Below, piece after piece: positions 36,883 to 43,341 of a DNA stretch of 43,341 nt (positions within the stretch are counted from its first letter, which is position 1; each line of letters begins with the position of its first letter). A program made the translations under genes and the position numbers. The notes under the pieces were generated by a model, which had not been told where the DNA came from, searched no databases, and saw nothing but the letters and a program-made list of their open reading frames with translations. The DNA is from Prosthecobacter sp. (GTDB lineage: Bacteria > Verrucomicrobiota > Verrucomicrobiia > Verrucomicrobiales > Verrucomicrobiaceae). Location: contig NZ_JAQSEA010000133.1 of NCBI RefSeq assembly GCF_029946185.1, forward strand, positions 1 to 43,341. Direction: 5' to 3'.

Positions 36883-37770
36883 TCATCGCAGCACCTCGCC
36901 CTTCGTCACATCCCCCGGCACATCCAGCAGCATGATCTGATTGATCGTCTTGAACTGGCTGTGGTCGGCTACTTCCCAGACGATCTTTTTGTCACGGGTG
37001 ACTTCGATGACCTGGGCCTGCTCGCCGAGGTGGCCGTGGCCGAGATAAACGCAGAAGACGGTGTTGCCGTTTGGCAGGCGCTGGCAGCCGGCCATGAGGC
37101 GCAGGGTGTAACCGGGGATGTCGTTTTCCGCGAGTTCCCACACGATGTTTTCTTTGGCATCAAGCTCGCGCACTTGGTGGCCATCGCCGCAGGTGATGAG
37201 CATGCCACCTTCGGGCAGCGGCACGACTTCATGCGGATCTCCGGGGACTTTGATTTCGCGCAGCACTTTGCCGTCGCCATCGAGTTCGACGATTTTGCCT
37301 TCGCCTTTGAATGTCACGAGGTAGTGGCCGTTGGCGAGCTTGCGCGCGCCCCGAAACTGGTTGTGCAGTTTGATCTCAGGGGCTGTGGTCAGTTTGATCT
37401 CCTTGGCGATTTTCCCGGCGCGATCGACCTCGATGATGCGGCTGGTGCCACACTCCACGATCATCACATTGCCGTCTGGCAGCGGCTGGCAGGAATGCAC
37501 TTCGACCTTCACATCCGTCGGCGCTTTGTATTCCCAAACGATCTTCTTGTCTGGAGTCACCTCCAGGGCCCCGCTGACAAAGCAGAAGAGGTAGTTTCCA
37601 TTCGGCAGCTTCCAGCAGTCCTGCGGGCTTTTGCAGTCCCACTGCCATTCGATTTTGCCTTCGGCAGACACCACGCAGACCTTGCCGCCCCCGTAGTCGC
37701 AGCAAAGAAACGGATGGGCCGCAGAAGCGGTGGAGACGAGGGCGAAGAGAAAGGCGATGAGTCGGATCAT
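36883..37770 (-). CDS. Secreted beta-propeller (PQQ/NHL-like) protein
   Basis: A 295-residue exported protein (signal peptide to about residue 17, ASA-AH) built of repeating blades of roughly 40-45 residues. Each blade alternates GxxxWxW/VWEY strands with LPNGNxLxxx turns (WKLPNGNYLFCF, LPDGNVMIVECG, RKLANGHYLVTF, PLPEGGMLITCG, RLPNGNTVFCVY). The pattern resembles PQQ-like or NHL repeats of PVC proteins. No catalytic residues are assigned. It is convergent with proS and lies downstream of rex on the same strand. Confidence 0.8.
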   Translation of the reverse strand: MIRLIAFLFALVSTASAAHPFLCCDYGGGKVCVVSAEGKIEWQWDCKSPQDCWKLPNGNYLFCFVSGALEVTPDKKIVWEYKAPTDVKVEVHSCQPLPDGNVMIVECGTSRIIEVDRAGKIAKEIKLTTAPEIKLHNQFRGARKLANGHYLVTFKGEGKIVELDGDGKVLREIKVPGDPHEVVPLPEGGMLITCGDGHQVRELDAKENIVWELAENDIPGYTLRLMAGCQRLPNGNTVFCVYLGHGHLGEQAQVIEVTRDKKIVWEVADHSQFKTINQIMLLDVPGDVTKGEVLR

Positions 37771-37854
37771 GGTGAATGTCGGGGATGGAGTCGGACATCA
37801 ACGCATGCAGCAGCGCGTTTGCTTCAAATCATTCGCAGCGTCTTAGCGCCAAAA

Positions 37855-38472
37855 TCAGCGGATGAAGTAGCTCAAATTTTCCAGCTCCACCGCCAGATCG
37901 ACGCTGTTCACCACCACATGCTCCGGCACGTCGAGCACGGTGGGGGAGAAGTTAAGGATGGCCTGGATGCCATGCTGCACCAGATCATTGACCACGGACT
38001 GGGCGTTGCTGGCTGGCACAGTGAGGATGGCCATTTTCACGTTCTGGCGGCGGATGAATTCGGCCATGTCGGTCATCGCCAGCACGGGCACATTGACCTG
38101 AGGCAGCTTGCGCGGCGAGAGGTCAAATGCTGCAGCGACTTCAAAGCCCTCTTTGCGAAAGCCACCGTAGCGCAGCAACGCGGAGCCGAGATTGCCGACG
38201 CCGACGAGGATGACGGGCTGCAATTTGTTTTGCCCCAGCACATCGCCAATAGTGCCGCTGAGGGCATCCACATTGTATCCCAGACCCCGGGTGCCGAGCT
38301 GACCGAAATACGCCAAATCCTTGCGCAATTGCGTGGACTTCACCCCGGCAGCCTTTGCCAGGGCGGCAGAGGAAACGGTGTCCACCTGGTTCTCACGCAG
38401 ACGCTGGAGGCAGCGCTGGTAGATCGACAGGCGGTAGATCGACTTGCGGGGAATGTCTATTTTGGCAGGCAT
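37855..38472 (-). CDS. rex: Redox-sensing transcriptional repressor Rex
   Basis: Dimeric repressor that binds DNA when the NADH/NAD+ ratio is low and releases it when NADH rises. 205 residues from MPAKIDIPRKSIYRL (four in-frame codons upstream were rejected). The N-terminal winged helix shows SSAALAKAAGVKSTQLRKDL followed by YFGQLGTRGLGYNV. The Rossmann domain has the NADH motif VGVGNLGSALL. The C-terminal swapped helix ends ELENLSYFIR. Three TTCAC/GTGAA half-sites lie just upstream (38486-38511), suggesting autoregulation. Confidence 0.95.
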   Translation of the reverse strand: MPAKIDIPRKSIYRLSIYQRCLQRLRENQVDTVSSAALAKAAGVKSTQLRKDLAYFGQLGTRGLGYNVDALSGTIGDVLGQNKLQPVILVGVGNLGSALLRYGGFRKEGFEVAAAFDLSPRKLPQVNVPVLAMTDMAEFIRRQNVKMAILTVPASNAQSVVNDLVQHGIQAILNFSPTVLDVPEHVVVNSVDLAVELENLSYFIR

Positions 38473-38483
38473 TAGTAGGAACA

Positions 38484-38513
38484 ATGTGAAAATTCACCCG
38501 AAAGTGGTGAATG
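38484..38513. promoter_or_regulatory. Candidate Rex operator upstream of rex
   Basis: GTGAA (38486-38490), TTCAC (38493-38497) and GTGAA (38507-38511) form two overlapping inverted repeats 14-39 bp upstream of the rex start. Classic Rex boxes are GTGAA-n4-TTCAC. Here the first pair has a 2 bp spacer and the second (TTCAC then GTGAA) runs the other way with 9 bp. Autoregulation is plausible but the spacing is not canonical. Confidence 0.45.
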
Positions 38514-38538
38514 TCAACCGGGCTAGGCTTCTAACCTA

Positions 38539-39330
38539 TTAACGCTGCGGCCCCGCCTGAGGATCAGCACTTTTTCTGACGGGGCTGGCATCCGGGATGC
38601 GCTGAGCCGCAGGGATGTGAAGATTCTGTTCCAGCATCTTCAGGAATTCGATCAGTCCGGGGGTGGCCTTTTTCTCGTCGTAGAGCTTTTTCAAGATCGC
38701 GTAGCCCTTGGCCCATGAAGCCGGGTCGCTCGACTGCGCATAGGCAAAGCCAGCGAAGCGCTCGCTGAAGTTCAGACCGCCGTGCTGAAAGGAGTTCAAA
38801 TAGGCATCTCCTGACGCCTTGAAGTCCTTGCTACGGTTCCAGTGCAGTTCAGCCAGCTTCTGCCATAGCCGCGAGTTGTCCGGCATGAGCTTCAGCCCTT
38901 CCTCTAAAATGTCGGTGCCACGCTTCACATAGTCATGGTACAAGCTTCCACGCAGCCCCGGTTTCAGCTCTTTATTGTAGAGGTAATAGGAGGCCGCATT
39001 GTAGGCCATGTGCCATGACGCCTCCTCCCAGTAGCGGGAAACACGCGGCTGCAACTGCGTCACAAAGCCATAGTACTTGTCCACCTGCGCCCAGTTCACC
39101 CGCGTGAACTCCACATGGGCCCGCAGTTGGAAAATGGTGGCGATCAGCCCGCGCAAACCGCCGAACGCTGCCGCCAGCCCCATCTGCCCCATGTTGCCTT
39201 TCACGCCCAGATTCAGGGGCGCATCCACCAGATGCATCGCGCGCAGATCATGCGTCACCCGCTGCTCCAGCGGCAGTTTTAGAACACCAAAAATCAGCAG
39301 CACAGCGACAGCCTGGAGTTTTCGTTTCAT
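38539..39330 (-). CDS. Membrane-anchored helical-repeat (TPR-like) protein of the ABC operon
   Basis: A 263-residue protein with an N-terminal hydrophobic segment (residues about 5-18) and a second weak one near 50-65. A helical-repeat region with TPR character follows (RGTDILEEGLKLMPDNSRLWQKLAELHWNRSKDF) and a Pro/Ala-rich end. No enzyme motif is seen. Its ATG overlaps the permease stop (ATGA, 39327-39330), so it is translationally coupled to an ABC-2 type exporter. It may be an accessory or periplasmic partner of that transporter (inference). Family not recognised. Confidence 0.7.
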   Translation of the reverse strand: MKRKLQAVAVLLIFGVLKLPLEQRVTHDLRAMHLVDAPLNLGVKGNMGQMGLAAAFGGLRGLIATIFQLRAHVEFTRVNWAQVDKYYGFVTQLQPRVSRYWEEASWHMAYNAASYYLYNKELKPGLRGSLYHDYVKRGTDILEEGLKLMPDNSRLWQKLAELHWNRSKDFKASGDAYLNSFQHGGLNFSERFAGFAYAQSSDPASWAKGYAILKKLYDEKKATPGLIEFLKMLEQNLHIPAAQRIPDASPVRKSADPQAGPQR

Positions 39331-40250
39331 AGTTCCTTTTCCACAAAGACCAGGTGCGTGACAAAGAGATAAACCGTGATGTACAGAGCCGCGATGCCGG
39401 TCATTTCATACACCGCTGCCCAGGGCACGATCTCGCCGTTGGCCACGCTGTCCACGACGTCGAATTGCGCGAGGTCTGGGCAAATCGCAGCCAGCACAAA
39501 GGTGGAGATGCGCGTGGCAGTACTCCCGAGATTTGGCTGGAATACGAATTCGCGGATCATCGCATGACCATGGCCGATGATGGTGATGCAAAAGGTGATG
39601 ACGATGGTGAACAGCGTCGAACTCGCGATGCATGAGAGCAGCAGGGCCACGGTCGTCACCACGGAGGCCTTCAGGAAGATGGCCCACACCGCCCAGTGCA
39701 GATTCCAAGTGAGCCCCTGTCTGGCCACGATCTCGCGCATCTGCGCCACAGCCTCGGGCGAATCCTGATTTTCTGTGTGAAGCTGGGCCACTGCGGCATT
39801 GAACAGCATAGACTGCTGCAGCCACAAAATGAAGCTCAGCACGGCATCGATGATGACCAGGCCAGAGGCGATGAGCATCAGTACGCCGAGCAGCTTTCCT
39901 AGCACATAGTCAAAACGCGGCACTGGCTTTGACAAGATCGTGTACAACGTGCGGTCTTCGAGGTCTTTCGGCAGCAGCAGGGCGGTGGCCACAATCCCAA
40001 ACACGATGCTGAAAACCTGCAGGACGCCCAGTGACATGGTCTTGAACTGGGTGAGCTGCTGCTCGGGATTGATCACGGAAAAGCCAAAGCCCATGGCCGC
40101 TACCAGCGCGCAAAAAAGCAGCAGGAAGGGCAGGATCTTCATCCGCATCAGTTGCGTCATCGTCGCATAGGCAAGCGTCCACACGCGTCGGGGCGAGAAG
40201 CGCACCGGAGTCACGGAGGCAGGTGCGGAACTTGAGGAGGCGTTGCTCAT
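39327..40250 (-). CDS. ABC-2 type transporter permease
   Basis: A 307-residue membrane protein with six predicted transmembrane helices: residues about 40-65, 80-105, 120-145, 185-210, 215-240 and 280-300. The segment LEDRTLYTILSKPVPRFDYVLGKLLGVL is typical of ABC-2 permeases that work with a separate ATPase. A hydrophilic N-terminus lies in the cytoplasm. It overlaps the ATPase stop by 4 bp (ATGA) and the helical-repeat gene start by 4 bp. The substrate is unknown; an exporter role is likely from the family. Confidence 0.9.
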   Translation of the reverse strand: MSNASSSSAPASVTPVRFSPRRVWTLAYATMTQLMRMKILPFLLLFCALVAAMGFGFSVINPEQQLTQFKTMSLGVLQVFSIVFGIVATALLLPKDLEDRTLYTILSKPVPRFDYVLGKLLGVLMLIASGLVIIDAVLSFILWLQQSMLFNAAVAQLHTENQDSPEAVAQMREIVARQGLTWNLHWAVWAIFLKASVVTTVALLLSCIASSTLFTIVITFCITIIGHGHAMIREFVFQPNLGSTATRISTFVLAAICPDLAQFDVVDSVANGEIVPWAAVYEMTGIAALYITVYLFVTHLVFVEKEL

Positions 40251-41110
40251 GGTTTTTTCGGTTCGTTGGTTGCTTCAATGAACAGGCGTTCCAGCGTTGT
40301 GCGTGGGTGGCCGCTGCGCAGGAGGCGAGTGCCGCCCCCTTCGGCCTTCACCAGCGCATCAATCTTGGCCAGCAGGTCAGGGGAGGCGTTTTCAAAAACC
40401 AGTTCGGTTTGGTTTTCCACGGCGATCAGATCTTCCAGTCGTCCTTCGCGCACCATGCGCCCGTGCGCCATGATGCCCACGCGGTCGCACACCTCCTGCA
40501 TCTGCTCCAGCAAATGCGAAGTCACCAGCACCGTAATGCCACGCGAACGGAACTCGATGATCAGGTCTCGAATGATGCGGGAGCCGGAAGGGTCCACCCC
40601 TGCGGTGGGTTCATCCAGAATGAGCAGCTGCGGCTCATGGATCAAAGCCTGCGCCAGGCCGAGTCGTTGCAGCATGCCTTTGGAATAACCGCCCACACGC
40701 CGCGTCGCCGCATCTTCGAGGCCGGTCAGTGCCAGCATTTCCTCGGTACGGGATTTCAATTGATCACCCGCCATGCCGCACAGCTTGCCGTAGAAGTGCA
40801 GGGTCTCGCGTCCGTTCAGGTGTTTGTAGAAATACGGGTTCTCTGGCAGGAATCCCACGCTGCGGCGGCTGGCCACTTCCATGCTCGGGATGCCGAAGAT
40901 GCTGGTGTCGCCTTCGGTCGGCTTGATCAGGCCCAGGATGGCCTTCATCGTGGTGGACTTGCCCGAGCCATTAGGACCGATGAGGCCATAGACCTCGCCT
41001 GCTTCCACGGTGAGCGACACATCATGCACGGCGCGAAAGGCACCTTTACCAAGGTGGCCTTTGAAGACTTTGGTCAGATGGTTGACTGAAACGGCGGGCG
41101 TGGCGCTCAT
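40247..41110 (-). CDS. ABC transporter ATP-binding protein
   Basis: A 287-residue ATPase from MSATPAVSVNHLTKV (59 upstream in-frame codons were rejected because they overlap acyP in another frame). Walker A is GPNGSGKST, followed by the Q-loop region (SVGFLPENPYFYKHL), signature GGYSKGMLQRLGLAQ, Walker B LLILDEPTAGVDP and the switch His in VTSHLL. The C-terminal extension is as in exporters with ABC-2 permeases. It drives the permease encoded by the following gene, to which it is coupled. Confidence 0.96.
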   Translation of the reverse strand: MSATPAVSVNHLTKVFKGHLGKGAFRAVHDVSLTVEAGEVYGLIGPNGSGKSTTMKAILGLIKPTEGDTSIFGIPSMEVASRRSVGFLPENPYFYKHLNGRETLHFYGKLCGMAGDQLKSRTEEMLALTGLEDAATRRVGGYSKGMLQRLGLAQALIHEPQLLILDEPTAGVDPSGSRIIRDLIIEFRSRGITVLVTSHLLEQMQEVCDRVGIMAHGRMVREGRLEDLIAVENQTELVFENASPDLLAKIDALVKAEGGGTRLLRSGHPRTTLERLFIEATNEPKKP

Positions 41111-41123
41111 AGGTTGGGACAGG

Positions 41124-41401
41124 TTAATCACGCAGAATGCTAAATCCACGCAAGTTTGGTTCTGCGGCAATGGCGGTGACCTCTCGCTGCTTGATGTGCG
41201 AGCCCAAGCTGCTCTGCTGGATGTCTTCAATAAAGGCGTCCAATTCATCGGCTTCCAATGCCTGCGCCAGCATTTCCACGCGACCATCGGGCAGATTTTT
41301 GACCCAGCCGGTCACATCAAATCCCGAAGCGATGCGCTTCGTGCTGTAGCGAAATCCCACGCCCTGGACGCGGCCTGAATAGAGAACATTTTTTGCAGTC
41401 A

Positions 41402-41402
<1 letters not shown>
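41124..41402 (-). CDS. acyP: Acylphosphatase
   Basis: Hydrolyses the carboxyl-phosphate bond of acyl phosphates such as acetyl phosphate or 1,3-bisphosphoglycerate. 92 residues, the standard family size. The phosphate loop GRVQGVGFR carries the catalytic Arg, and [13 protein letters not shown] carries the catalytic Asn. The start ATG at 41402 overlaps the stop of the preceding gene as TGATG, so translation is coupled. It sits 13 bp upstream of the ABC ATPase gene in the same operon. Confidence 0.95.

Positions 41403-43341
<1,939 letters not shown>

Noticed and set aside
36739-38475. 578-codon plus-strand frame over the propeller and rex genes
   Set aside because: Shadow of two minus-strand genes; no domain recognised.

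Overview
The window reads as a housekeeping stretch of chromosome from a GC-rich member of the Verrucomicrobiota, most likely a Verrucomicrobiaceae/Prosthecobacter-like bacterium. This assignment is inferred from gene content and family recall, with no database search. Pointers are a planctomycete-type cytochrome c (CxxCH) domain fused to WD40 repeats, a secreted ThuA-domain protein, a secreted PQQ-type sugar dehydrogenase, a PVC-style SGNH hydrolase, GYF_2-domain membrane proteins and an archaeal/eukaryotic-type prolyl-tRNA synthetase. Most start codons have no Shine-Dalgarno sequence. There are no rRNA or tRNA genes, no CRISPR array, no insertion sequence and no prophage.

Layout. 1-8762: end of rplL, then rpoB and rpoC on the plus strand, closed by a strong intrinsic terminator. 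9112-15248: a CsbD-like protein; a minus-strand pair rdgB plus a phosphodiester-glycosidase lipoprotein; two tandem CNNM/CorC-type membrane proteins; secreted ThuA protein convergent with ribF. 15292-17681: a small unknown protein and an NlpC/P60-like hydrolase in an AT-richer patch, then a secreted two-repeat protein interrupted by an in-frame TAG. 18031-23387: a release-factor-like protein, a zinc dehydrogenase with an odd His/Cys-rich insert and lspA (one minus-strand run), thyA, carA and an orphan vsr. 23529-34110: SGNH hydrolase, methyltransferase, metG, and a 1211-residue cytochrome/WD40/coiled-coil protein bracketed by two GYF_2 membrane proteins, then a PQQ sugar dehydrogenase. 34224-36796: lipoprotein, a ParE-type toxin-antitoxin pair and proS. 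36883-42853: beta-propeller protein, rex, and a tightly overlapping minus-strand operon (zincin-like membrane-anchored protein, acylphosphatase, ABC ATPase, ABC permease, helical-repeat protein). 42979-end: start of folP.

The gaps between genes are unusually structured. A degenerate ~95 bp repeat occurs twice in opposite orientation (17914-18008 and 20243-20335). A GGTCAAG/CTTGACC hairpin family occurs twice. Several long hairpins sit between convergent genes or just past stop codons. The most interesting protein-level items are the TAG-split two-repeat gene, the metal-ligand-rich insert in the dehydrogenase, the giant heme/propeller/coiled-coil protein with its GYF_2 neighbours, and what looks like a zincin-fold protein that has lost its HExxH motif, encoded in an ABC transporter operon.
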